In this document: piece by piece, positions 57,887 through 64,000 of the stretch
Layout: every line of letters begins with the position of its first letter
How positions within the stretch are numbered: position 1 is the first letter of the stretch
DNA from: Kitasatospora sp. CB01950
Lineage (GTDB): Bacteria > Actinomycetota > Actinomycetes > Streptomycetales > Streptomycetaceae
Assembly: GCF_001905465.1 (NCBI RefSeq)
Contig: NZ_LISX01000002.1
Location: 66,713 to 130,712, forward strand
Length of the DNA stretch: 64,000 nucleotides
Reading direction: 5' to 3'
Program-made: the position numbers and the translations under genes
Notes under the pieces: model-generated
What the model was told of the DNA's origin: nothing
Database searches by the model: none
The model's input: the letters and a program-made list of their open reading frames with translations, nothing else

Positions 57887-60745
57887 TTACCCGACGGAGG
57901 AGTACGCGATGATGCCGCGGCGCATGCCGTCGACGGCCTTGCGGGCGGTGCGGCGGAGTTCGAGGTTGTCGCCGGCGGCGTCCTGGATCTGGCCGAGGAC
58001 GTCGATGAGTTGCTTGGTCCAGCGGACGAAGTCGCCGGCGGGCATGTCGGCGTCGCGGAGGACCGCGTCGAGGTCGTGGCCGAGGGCCCAGCGGTAGGCG
58101 GCCCAGGCGAAGCCGAGGTCGGGTTCGCGCTGGCCGACGCCCTCGTCGGTGGAGATCTTGTGCTGTTCCTCCAGGGCGTCGAGCTTGCCCCAGATGCGGA
58201 CCATCCGGCCGAGCGCGTCCTTGGCGCCGCCTTCGGGGACGCGGGGGGCGGTGGCGTCGTCGGACTGCCGGGCCTCGTAGACCAACGCCGAGGCGCAGGC
58301 GGCGAGTTCGGCGGCGGCGAGGCCGTCCCAGATGCCTTCGCGGATGCATTCGGAGGCGAGCAGGTCGAGTTCGCCGTAGAGCCGGGCGAGGCGCTTGCCG
58401 TCGGCGGTGACGGTGTCGCCGCTGAGGTAGCCGAGCTCGGTGAGCAGGCCGCAGACCCGGTCGAAGGTGCGGGCGATGGTGTGGGTGCGGGAGCGCATGC
58501 GGCGTTCCAGCAGTTCGGTGTCCCGGTGGAGGCGGTGGTAGCGCTCGGACCAGCGGGCGTGGTCCTCGCGTTCGTCGCAGCCGTGGCAGGGGTGCTGGCG
58601 CAGGGCGCTGCGGAGCCGGGCGATCTCGGGGTCGTCGGCGGCGGCGGCGCGGCCCTTGCGGAAGCGCTCGGGTTCGAGGTGGCCGGCCTTGGTGCGCAGG
58701 GCGGAGGCGAGGTCGCGGCGGGACTGCGGGCTGCGCGGGTTGAAGGACTTGGGGATGCGCATCCGGTCCATGGCGGCGACCGGGTACGGGAAGTCGATCA
58801 TCGCGAGGCGCTTGACCTGGCGTTCGGCGGTGAGCACGACGGGGCGCGGCCCGTCCTGGTAGTCGGGGTGGCGGGGGCCGGTGCGCCCGTGCCGGCCGCG
58901 GACGTCCGGCGGGAGGCCGGGGTCGAGGACGAGCGCGAGGCCGGCGAACTTGCCGGTGGGGACGTGGATGATGTCGCCGGGCTTGAGCTGCTCGATGGCT
59001 TCGACGGCGGCGGCGTGGCGCTGGGTGGAGCCTTCGCGGGCGAGTTCGTTCTCGCGGTCCTTGAGTTTCCGGCGCAGCGACATGTACTCGTCGAAGTCGC
59101 CGAGGTGGCAGGTCATCGACTCGCGGTAGCCGTCGAGGCCTTCTTCGTTGCGCTGGACCTGGCGGGAGATGCCGACGACCGAGCGGTCGGCCTGGAACTG
59201 TGCGAAGGAGGTTTCCAGCAGTTCGCGGGAGCGGTGGCGTCCGAACTGGCCGACCAGGTTGACGGCCATGTTGTAGGACGGTCGGAAGGACGACTTCAGC
59301 GGGTAGGTGCGGGTGCCGGCCAGGCCGGCCAGCGCCTCCGGGTCGAGGCCGCGCTGCCACAGGACCACGGCGTGGCCCTCGATGTCGATGCCGCGGCGGC
59401 CGGCCCGGCCGGTGAGCTGGGTGTATTCGCCGGGGGTGATGTCGGCGTGGGTCTCGCCGTTCCACTTGACGAGCTTCTCCATGACCACCGAGCGGGCGGG
59501 CATGTTGATGCCGAGGGCGAGGGTCTCGGTGGCGAAGACCGCCTTGACCAGGCCCTGGACGAAGAGTTCCTCGACGACTTCCTTGAACCGGGGCAGCATG
59601 CCGGCGTGGTGGGCGGCGATGCCGCGCTCCAGGCCGTCGAGCCACTCGAAGTAGCCGAGCACGTTGAGGTCCTCGTCGGGGATGTCGCGGCAGCGTTCCT
59701 GGACGAACTGGCGGACCTTGAGGCGGTCGGTGTCCCGGTTCAGGCGCAGGCCGGAGTTGAGGCACTGCTGGACGGCGGCCTCGCAGCCGGCCCGGCTGAA
59801 GATGAAGGTGATGGCGGGGAGCAGGCCTTCGGCGTCGAGCCGGTCGATGACGTCGACGCGGCTGGGCGTCCAGACCCGGCCGGGGCGGCCGGCGGGCATC
59901 GAGCGGCCTCGGCCGCGGGCGAACCGGTCGCGGCCGCGGTCGCTCTCGGAGCGGGCCAGGCGCACCAGTTCGGGGTTGACGGCCTTGGCGGGGTTCTTCA
60001 CGCTGCCCTTGGGGCGGCCGTCCCGGTCGGGGCTGGCGAACAGGTCGTACATCCGGTTGCCGGCCATCACGTGCTGCCAGAGCGGGACGGGGCGGTGCTC
60101 GGAGACGATCACCTCGGTGCCGCCGCGGACGGTGTCCAGCCAGTCGCCGAACTCCTCGGCGTTGGAGACGGTCGCGGAGAGCGACACCAGCGTCACGGAC
60201 TCGGGGAGGTGGATGATGACCTCCTCCCAGACGGCGCCGCGGAACCGGTCGGCGAGGTAGTGGACCTCGTCCATCACCACGTAGCCGAGGCCGTCGAGGG
60301 CGCTGGAGCCCGCGTACAGCATGTTCCGCAGGACCTCGGTGGTCATCACGACGACCGGGGCGTCCCCGTTGACGGAGTTGTCGCCGGTGAGCAGGCCGAC
60401 CTTGGCCTGGCCGTAGCGCTTGACCAGGTCTCCGTACTTCTGGTTGGACAGCGCCTTGATGGGCGTGGTGTAGAAGCACTTGCGCCCGGCGGCCAGCGCC
60501 AGGTGGACGGCGAACTCGCCGACGATGGTCTTGCCGCTGCCGGTGGGGGCGGCGACCAGGACGCCCTTGCCGCTCTCCAGCGTCTCGCAGGCGCGGATCT
60601 GGAAGTCGTCGAGCGGGAAGTCGTACAACTGCTGGAAGCCGTAGAGGGCCGTTGCCTGCTCCCTGGCGCGCTCGCGGGAGGCCGCGTAGCGCTCGGCGGG
60701 GCTGAGCTGCTCTTCGGGCGTGGGGTTGCCGTGCACTGGCGTCAC
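57887..60745 (-). CDS. helY: Ski2/Mtr4-like DExH RNA helicase (HelY type)
   Basis: A 952-aa SF2 helicase. Motif I is APTGSGKTIVGEFAVHLALA (about residues 65-84), Ia TTPIKALSNQKY, II VVMDEVHYLADRFRG (about 156-170), III SLSATVSNAEEFGDW, and VI QLTGRAGRRGIDIEG (about 445-459). The C-terminal DSHCT region ends the protein, and a long arch-like insertion separates the halves. Actinobacterial HelY homologues resemble Ski2/Mtr4 and are thought to unwind structured RNA for decay. GGGAAG precedes the GTG start. It is a single-gene unit ending at a strong terminator. Confidence 0.93.
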   Translation of the reverse strand: MTPVHGNPTPEEQLSPAERYAASRERAREQATALYGFQQLYDFPLDDFQIRACETLESGKGVLVAAPTGSGKTIVGEFAVHLALAAGRKCFYTTPIKALSNQKYGDLVKRYGQAKVGLLTGDNSVNGDAPVVVMTTEVLRNMLYAGSSALDGLGYVVMDEVHYLADRFRGAVWEEVIIHLPESVTLVSLSATVSNAEEFGDWLDTVRGGTEVIVSEHRPVPLWQHVMAGNRMYDLFASPDRDGRPKGSVKNPAKAVNPELVRLARSESDRGRDRFARGRGRSMPAGRPGRVWTPSRVDVIDRLDAEGLLPAITFIFSRAGCEAAVQQCLNSGLRLNRDTDRLKVRQFVQERCRDIPDEDLNVLGYFEWLDGLERGIAAHHAGMLPRFKEVVEELFVQGLVKAVFATETLALGINMPARSVVMEKLVKWNGETHADITPGEYTQLTGRAGRRGIDIEGHAVVLWQRGLDPEALAGLAGTRTYPLKSSFRPSYNMAVNLVGQFGRHRSRELLETSFAQFQADRSVVGISRQVQRNEEGLDGYRESMTCHLGDFDEYMSLRRKLKDRENELAREGSTQRHAAAVEAIEQLKPGDIIHVPTGKFAGLALVLDPGLPPDVRGRHGRTGPRHPDYQDGPRPVVLTAERQVKRLAMIDFPYPVAAMDRMRIPKSFNPRSPQSRRDLASALRTKAGHLEPERFRKGRAAAADDPEIARLRSALRQHPCHGCDEREDHARWSERYHRLHRDTELLERRMRSRTHTIARTFDRVCGLLTELGYLSGDTVTADGKRLARLYGELDLLASECIREGIWDGLAAAELAACASALVYEARQSDDATAPRVPEGGAKDALGRMVRIWGKLDALEEQHKISTDEGVGQREPDLGFAWAAYRWALGHDLDAVLRDADMPAGDFVRWTKQLIDVLGQIQDAAGDNLELRRTARKAVDGMRRGIIAYSSVG

Positions 60746-61048
60746 CTTTTCTTCCCGTGGGTGTGGCTGGACGGGGTCGCAGACGGCGACGCCTGCGGCT
60801 GCGGGGCCGTGGCCCGGGCGGGCGACGGGGCGCAGCGGGTGCGTGGGGTGTGGTGATCGAGCATCTCAGCCTGAGATTACCCGTCTGGAGTGACATCAAC
60901 AGCCGAGTTTTCCGGCAGCTGAAAAGGGTTCCGGACGCTGGTGCGAAGCGTGATCGGACGGCTGCCGGGGGTGATCGAAAAGGGGGCGGCGGCGAGCGTC
61001 CGGAAAACCGGGTGCGGATCGAACGGGCGTTCCGTTAGCGTCCTCGCC

Positions 61049-61780
61049 GTGGCCAAGTTGAACCAGATCATCGCCGTGGAAAAAGGCGTCAAGTCGAAGT
61101 CGTTCCAGGAGCTGACGCAGGCTCACCAGGACCTGCAGAAGCCCGCGCTGCTGGCCGGCATCTCCCGGTCGTACCAGCCGAAGGACGAGGAGGGCGAGCA
61201 GTTGCCGCCCGAGTCGACCCGGGTCCAGGTCAAGGCGGAGGACGTGATGCGGGCCACCGCCGCCACGCTCACCCGGCTGTTCGACGTCACCGCGACGAAG
61301 GACTGGGCCAACACCGAGGCCCGGGCGGACGTGGTGGTGGACGGGCGGACGCTGGTGGCCGGTGTGCCCGTGACGTACCTGCTGTTCCTGGAGAAGCAGT
61401 TGACCGACCTGCGGACGTTCGTCCGCAAGCTGCCGGTGCTGGACGCCGCCGAGTTCTGGTCGCACGACCCGTCCTCGGACGCGTGGAAGACCGAGGCGGT
61501 GCGCACCATCCGCACCAAGAAGGTGCCGCGCAACCACGTGAAGGCGGAGGCGACGGAGAAGCACCCGGCGCAGGTCGAGGTGTACTACGAGGACGTCGCG
61601 ATCGGGTACTGGACGACCGTGAAGTTCTCCGGCGCGCTGCCGGCGCGGCGGGTGAACGAGCTGTTGGAGCGGGTGGAGAAGCTCCAGCAGGCGGTGCAGT
61701 TCGCCCGTGAGGAGGCGAACGCCGCGGAGGTCACCGACCGCCGGGTCGGCGACGCCGTGTTCGGCTACCTGTTCGGGTAG
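61049..61780 (+). CDS. DUF7873 family protein, next to the permuted tRNA pair
   Basis: A 243-aa soluble protein strongly resembling the streptomycete DUF7873 family: KLNQIIAVEKGVKSKSFQEL (residues 3-22), ISRSYQPKDEEGEQLPPEST, LFDVTATKDWANTEARADVV, IRTKKVPRNHVKAEATEKHP, and the end VTDRRVGDAVFGYLFG. It is basic, with no signal or membrane helix. Function unknown. GTG at 61049 has no clear ribosome site; TAGCGT seven bases upstream (61036-61041) could be a -10 for a leaderless message. The tRNA leader begins within 75 bp of its stop, so cotranscription is plausible and a link to tRNA handling is a conjecture from position only. Confidence 0.85.
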   Translation: MAKLNQIIAVEKGVKSKSFQELTQAHQDLQKPALLAGISRSYQPKDEEGEQLPPESTRVQVKAEDVMRATAATLTRLFDVTATKDWANTEARADVVVDGRTLVAGVPVTYLLFLEKQLTDLRTFVRKLPVLDAAEFWSHDPSSDAWKTEAVRTIRTKKVPRNHVKAEATEKHPAQVEVYYEDVAIGYWTTVKFSGALPARRVNELLERVEKLQQAVQFAREEANAAEVTDRRVGDAVFGYLFG

Positions 61781-61790
61781 CCCCAAGAGC

Positions 61791-61825
61791 CCCCCGGGTG
61801 AGACCGGGGGTGGCGCGAAAAGCGC
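61791..61825 (+). other. Two small hairpins in the tRNA leader
   Basis: CCCCCGG (61791-61797) pairs with CCGGGGG (61804-61810) over a six-base loop, and GCGC (61813-61816) pairs with GCGC (61822-61825) over GAAAA. They lie between the DUF7873 stop and the first tRNA half, and may act as an attenuating terminator or a processing signal. Confidence 0.5.
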
Positions 61826-61853
61826 AAGCTGACACTGAAGTTGAAGCTGACTT

Positions 61854-61938
61854 CGGGGTACACGGTGGAGGTTCGAATCCTCCCCCCGGCACCATCACGC
61901 GCCGGGGTGGCCCAAATGGCAGAGGCAGCCCCGTGAAA
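61854..61938 (+). tRNA. Circularly permuted tRNA gene A (anticodon probably GAA, Phe)
   Basis: The 3' half comes first. Anticodon 3' strand GGGGT is at 61855-61859, variable ACACGGT at 61860-61866, and T-arm GGAGG/TTCGAAT/CCTCC at 61867-61883. Acceptor CCCCGGC is at 61884-61890, discriminator A, and encoded CCA at 61892-61894. After six bases (TCACGC) comes the 5' half. Acceptor GCCGGGG is at 61901-61907, TG, and D-arm GCC/CAAATGGCAGA/GGC at 61910-61926. A follows, then anticodon 5' strand GCCCC at 61928-61932 and GTGAAA. The acceptor pairs 7 of 7 and the anticodon stem 5 of 5 (one G-U). The joined loop would read GTGAAAC. No upstream 5' half or downstream 3' half fits a normal order. Permuted tRNAs are known in some algae and archaea. 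Confidence 0.8.
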
Positions 61939-62001
61939 CTCAGACTCTCGCTCACGTCTCAGCATTCGCCGCCGAGCGCCGGATCGACCGGTCGAGGGCC
62001 G

Positions 62002-62078
62002 GTGACGTCGGATGCGGGTTCGACTCCCGCCTGCGCCTCTCCGTGGCGCGGTAGCTTCAATGGCAAAGCACGACGTCG
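62002..62078 (+). tRNA. Circularly permuted tRNA gene B (anticodon uncertain; GGT, Thr possible)
   Basis: The 3' half comes first. Anticodon 3' strand CGTCG is at 62006-62010, variable GAT, T-arm GCGGG/TTCGACT/CCCGC at 62014-62030, acceptor CTGCGCC at 62031-62037 and discriminator T. CCA is not encoded. Seven bases later comes the 5' half. Acceptor GGCGCGG is at 62045-62051, TA, and D-arm GCTT/CAATGGCA/AAGC at 62054-62069. A follows, then anticodon 5' strand CGACG at 62071-62075 and TCG. The acceptor pairs 7 of 7 (one G-U) and the anticodon stem 5 of 5. The joined loop could read TCGGTGA, but other join points give other anticodons, and position 33 is C rather than U. The assembled tRNA would be about 71 nt before CCA addition. 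Confidence 0.77.
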
Positions 62079-62135
62079 TGAGAGTGACCCTCGGCCTTAA
62101 ACGTGCCGACGCAGAGCAATTGGGTGGCACCTCGA

Positions 62136-62167
62136 GGACCCGGGAGCTGGATACCGCTCCCGGGTCC
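62136..62167. terminator. Terminator after the permuted tRNA pair
   Basis: GGACCCGGGAGC at 62136-62147 and its exact complement at 62156-62167 form a 12-bp stem with an 8-nt loop. It ends the tRNA locus about 90 bp after tRNA B and before the roadblock gene. Confidence 0.8.
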
Positions 62168-62201
62168 GTCACGTTCCGGGGCGGGCGTTCGGGCGAAGTG
62201 T

Positions 62202-62218
62202 TCACATCCTGATGTGCA
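62202..62218. promoter_or_regulatory. Short palindrome upstream of the roadblock gene
   Basis: CACATC (62203-62208) and GATGTG (62211-62216) form a 6-bp dyad with a two-base centre, flanked by TT and CAA. It lies about 150 bp before the roadblock start and could be a regulator site for the roadblock/ArsR pair. Confidence 0.35.
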
Positions 62219-62363
62219 AATGTCTTCAAGTGGTCACCGGTCCGGCACTTCTCGATCGGAAACCGTCCAGCTTCGAACGATTTCGCTCAACACTCGGCCG
62301 AACTGCGATCCGGTTCCTACAGTCGTGCCGACCGACCCGGCCGCAACAGCAGGAGGACAGGCG

Positions 62364-62738
62364 ATGGCGAATCTCGAAACCTCGCTCAAGGAAGCCATGA
62401 CCATCGAAGGCGCCATCGGCGTGGCCCTGGTGGACTACGGCAGCGGAATGGCCCTGGGGACGCTGGGCGACGGAGGCGAGATCGACCTGAATGTCGCCGC
62501 GGCCGCCAACACCGACCTGGTCCGTGCCAAGATGCGGGCGATGGAGATGCTCAACCTCCACGACGACGGCATCGAGGACATCCTGGTCACCCTGACCGGC
62601 CAGTACCACCTGATCCGCCCGCTCACCACGACGGGCGGGCGCGGCCTGTTCCTCTACCTCGCGCTCAACCGCAGCCGGTCCAACCTGGCGATGGCCCGGC
62701 ACCAGTTGAAGCGGATCGAGGCGTCCCTGGAGGTCTGA
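62364..62738 (+). CDS. Roadblock/LC7 domain protein
   Basis: A 124-aa protein that is one roadblock domain: IEGAIGVALVDYGSGMALGT (about residues 13-32), ILVTLTGQYHLIRPLTTTGG, and GLFLYLALNRSRSNLAMARH. Roadblock proteins act as partners or GAPs of Ras-like GTPases. In Streptomyces they are usually the CvnB member of conservons. Here no sensor kinase, DUF742 or GTPase gene is adjacent, so it is an orphan. AGGAGGAC precedes the ATG. The ArsR-like gene follows after 46 bp, suggesting an operon. Confidence 0.88.
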   Translation: MANLETSLKEAMTIEGAIGVALVDYGSGMALGTLGDGGEIDLNVAAAANTDLVRAKMRAMEMLNLHDDGIEDILVTLTGQYHLIRPLTTTGGRGLFLYLALNRSRSNLAMARHQLKRIEASLEV

Positions 62739-62784
62739 GCGCGGGGCGGCGGCCTGCGGGCCGCCGGAAACAAGGGGAGGAAGC

Positions 62785-63114
62785 ATGCCCGTACCGCTGT
62801 ACCAGGCCAAGGCCGAGTTCTTCCGGATGCTCGGCCATCCGGTCCGGATCCGAGTGCTCGAACTGCTCCAGGCCGGGCCGACGCCCGTCCGCGACCTGCT
62901 GCCCGAGCTCGACGTCGAACCGTCCAGCCTCTCCCAGCAGTTGGCGATCCTGCGCCGCTCCGGCCTGGTCACCTCCACCCGCGAGGGCTCCACGGTGGTC
63001 TACGCCCTGGCCGGCGCCGACGTCGCCGAACTGCTGCGCACCGCCCGCCGGATACTCACCGAGCTGCTCGCCGACCAGGGCATGCTGCTGGAGGAGCTCC
63101 GCGCCGCCCGCTGA
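62785..63114 (+). CDS. ArsR-family transcriptional regulator
   Basis: A 109-aa winged-helix regulator: FFRMLGHPVRIRVLELLQ (about residues 11-28), the recognition region LDVEPSSLSQQLAILRRSGL (about 48-67), and the wing VTSTREGSTVVYALAG. The metal-binding cysteine motif ELCVCDL of classical ArsR proteins is absent (PVRDLLPEL instead), so it probably does not sense arsenic or zinc in that way. GGGGAGGAAG precedes the ATG. It probably shares a transcript with the roadblock gene. Confidence 0.9.
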   Translation: MPVPLYQAKAEFFRMLGHPVRIRVLELLQAGPTPVRDLLPELDVEPSSLSQQLAILRRSGLVTSTREGSTVVYALAGADVAELLRTARRILTELLADQGMLLEELRAAR

Positions 63115-63238
63115 CACCCCGACGGGCCACCCGCACCGGGTGGCCCGCCCATGGGCACCGGACGAACATTCGTGCTGTGTGACATTTCACAGGTCACACT
63201 TCTAGCCGAACCGACCCTCCTGCCGCCACCATCGGCAG

Positions 63239-64000
63239 GTGACCCACACCGACACCTTTCTCGCGCTGAGCGCCGCCACCGGCCGCTTCGGCTACGGCTC
63301 CCCACGCGCGGTCACCCTCGCCGCCGACGCGAGCCGCGCCCTGTTCCTGCGCTCCACCGGCCCGACCGACCCGGTCGAGCGGCTGTGGAGCTACGACCTG
63401 ACGACCCATCAGGAGCGCCTGGTCGCCGACCCGTCGGCGCTCGCGCCCGAGCGCACCGGCGCGGTCGCCGACCTGCCGCCGGTGGAGCGCCACCTGCGCG
63501 AGCGGGTCCGGATCTGGGCGCCCGGCATCGGCTGGTTCGCCGCCACCCCCGACCTCGCCACCGCCGTCTTCACCCTCGACGGCCGCCTGTTCCGGTGCGA
63601 CACCGCAACCGGCGAGTGCGCGGAACTCCCCGTCGCGGGGCCCGCGTGGGACCCGCGACCGAACCCGGACGGCACCCGCGTCGCGTACGTCGCCGACGAC
63701 GCGCTGCACCTGGTGCCGGGCGGCCGGCTCAGCCCGGCGGACGGGGCCCGCTGGGGCGTCGCGGAGTTCGCGGCGGCGGAGGAGCTGGGCCGCTCCCGGG
63801 GCCACTGGTGGTCGCCCGACGGCGCCGCCGTGCTGGCCGCCCGGGTGGACGAATCCGCGCTTCCCATGCGGCACTTGGGCGACCTCGCGCACCCGGAGCG
63901 GGCGGCCGACTCGTTCGCCTACCCGCAGGCGGGCGGCCCGAACGCGGACGTCCAGCTCTGGGTGCTGCGGCTGGACGGCGAGCAGGTCCGACTGCGCTGG
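63239..64000 (+). CDS. S9-family prolyl oligopeptidase/DPP-IV-like peptidase, 5' part
   Basis: The window ends inside this gene; 254 codons are visible. The visible part is the N-terminal beta-propeller of an S9 peptidase: ALFLRSTGPTDPVERLWSYD (about residues 34-53), repeated blade motifs such as NPDGTRVAYVADDALHLV and WWSPDGAAVLAARVDES (the SPDG blade signature), and QLWVLRLDGEQVRLRW at the edge. No signal peptide is seen, so a cytosolic enzyme is likely. The Ser-Asp-His hydrolase domain would lie beyond the window. GTG at 63239 follows a weak CGGCAG site. Confidence 0.8.
   Translation, partial: MTHTDTFLALSAATGRFGYGSPRAVTLAADASRALFLRSTGPTDPVERLWSYDLTTHQERLVADPSALAPERTGAVADLPPVERHLRERVRIWAPGIGWFAATPDLATAVFTLDGRLFRCDTATGECAELPVAGPAWDPRPNPDGTRVAYVADDALHLVPGGRLSPADGARWGVAEFAAAEELGRSRGHWWSPDGAAVLAARVDESALPMRHLGDLAHPERAADSFAYPQAGGPNADVQLWVLRLDGEQVRLRW

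Noticed and set aside
57792..60899. Long alternative frames of about 950-1035 codons over the helicase gene
   Set aside because: They are shadows caused by high third-position GC. Only the HelY frame has family motifs.
61803..61894. Reading 61803-61894 as an ordinary 92-nt class II tRNA
   Set aside because: The upstream strand ACCGGGG gives a mismatch at the first acceptor pair, the supposed D-arm GCGC-GAAAA-GCGC lacks the GG of a D-loop, and no 7-base anticodon loop forms. The permuted reading fits every arm.
61781..62167. Permuted or two-piece tmRNA
   Set aside because: Both units have true D-stems and 5-bp anticodon stems, and there is no tag reading frame or pseudoknot region between the halves.
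61731..62229. Minus-strand frames across the tRNA locus (containing GSRTRI and GRIRTS words)
   Set aside because: These are antisense translations of T-loops, a common false-gene pattern beside tRNAs.
1..64000. CRISPR array, prophage or integrase-bounded island
   Set aside because: No regularly spaced repeats, integrase, phage structural genes or matched attachment sites were seen. The only mobile relic is the IS5 fragment.

Overview
The window is about 73% GC with strong third-position GC bias, GTG/TTG starts and gene families typical of Streptomycetaceae (SCO5389-like, DUF5999, DUF6204, DUF7873, MocR regulators, ECF42 sigma factor). It reads as a chromosomal segment of a Streptomyces or Kitasatospora. 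Only the last gene, an S9 peptidase, is cut by the window edge.

Layout. 1-5.6 kb is a carbohydrate-uptake locus: a ROK repressor with a clear operator, an oxidoreductase, an ABC importer and two secreted glycan-active genes. Two internal deletions have destroyed it. The first fuses the solute-binding protein to the tail of permease 1. The second fuses a beta-helix protein to the tail of a GH20 hexosaminidase. 6-9.1 kb holds an unrecognised 442-aa protein, a GT4 glycosyltransferase and an IS5-type transposase relic, and looks like an acquired or rearranged patch. 9.1-21.3 kb holds small conserved proteins, two drug-efflux MFS pumps (one divergent from a TetR gene, with a palindrome and 34-bp tandem repeats), enzymes of the DinB, DJ-1, PTP, VOC and PHP families, and an AurF-like diiron oxygenase. 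21.7-30.1 kb is mostly housekeeping: purB, HelD-like helicase, MarR, a HipA-like kinase coupled to DUF3037, and type II NADH dehydrogenase. 30.1-40 kb has a MocR regulator divergent from two FMN split-barrel genes, a GlcP-like sugar permease that probably starts at CTG, DLH, MFS, HAD, CPBP and glutamate-cysteine-ligase-like genes. 40-57.8 kb has small streptomycete proteins, a large modular phospholipase C, a beta/gamma-crystallin (killer-toxin-like) secreted protein, SseB, an ECF42 sigma factor with its DGPF partner, ChrA, a CDF metal exporter and a 5'-3' exonuclease. 57.9-64 kb has the HelY-type helicase, DUF7873, a tRNA locus, a roadblock/ArsR pair and the S9 peptidase.

The standout is 61.78-62.17 kb. 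Two tRNA genes there appear to be circularly permuted: in each, the 3' half (anticodon 3' strand, T-arm, acceptor 3' strand) lies upstream of the 5' half (acceptor 5' strand, D-arm, anticodon 5' strand), with only 6 to 7 nt joining them. Both acceptor stems (7 bp) and both anticodon stems (5 bp) pair only in the permuted order. The leader and trailer of each unit can also pair with each other. Maturation would require excision and ligation across the anticodon loop, which is not standard bacterial tRNA processing.
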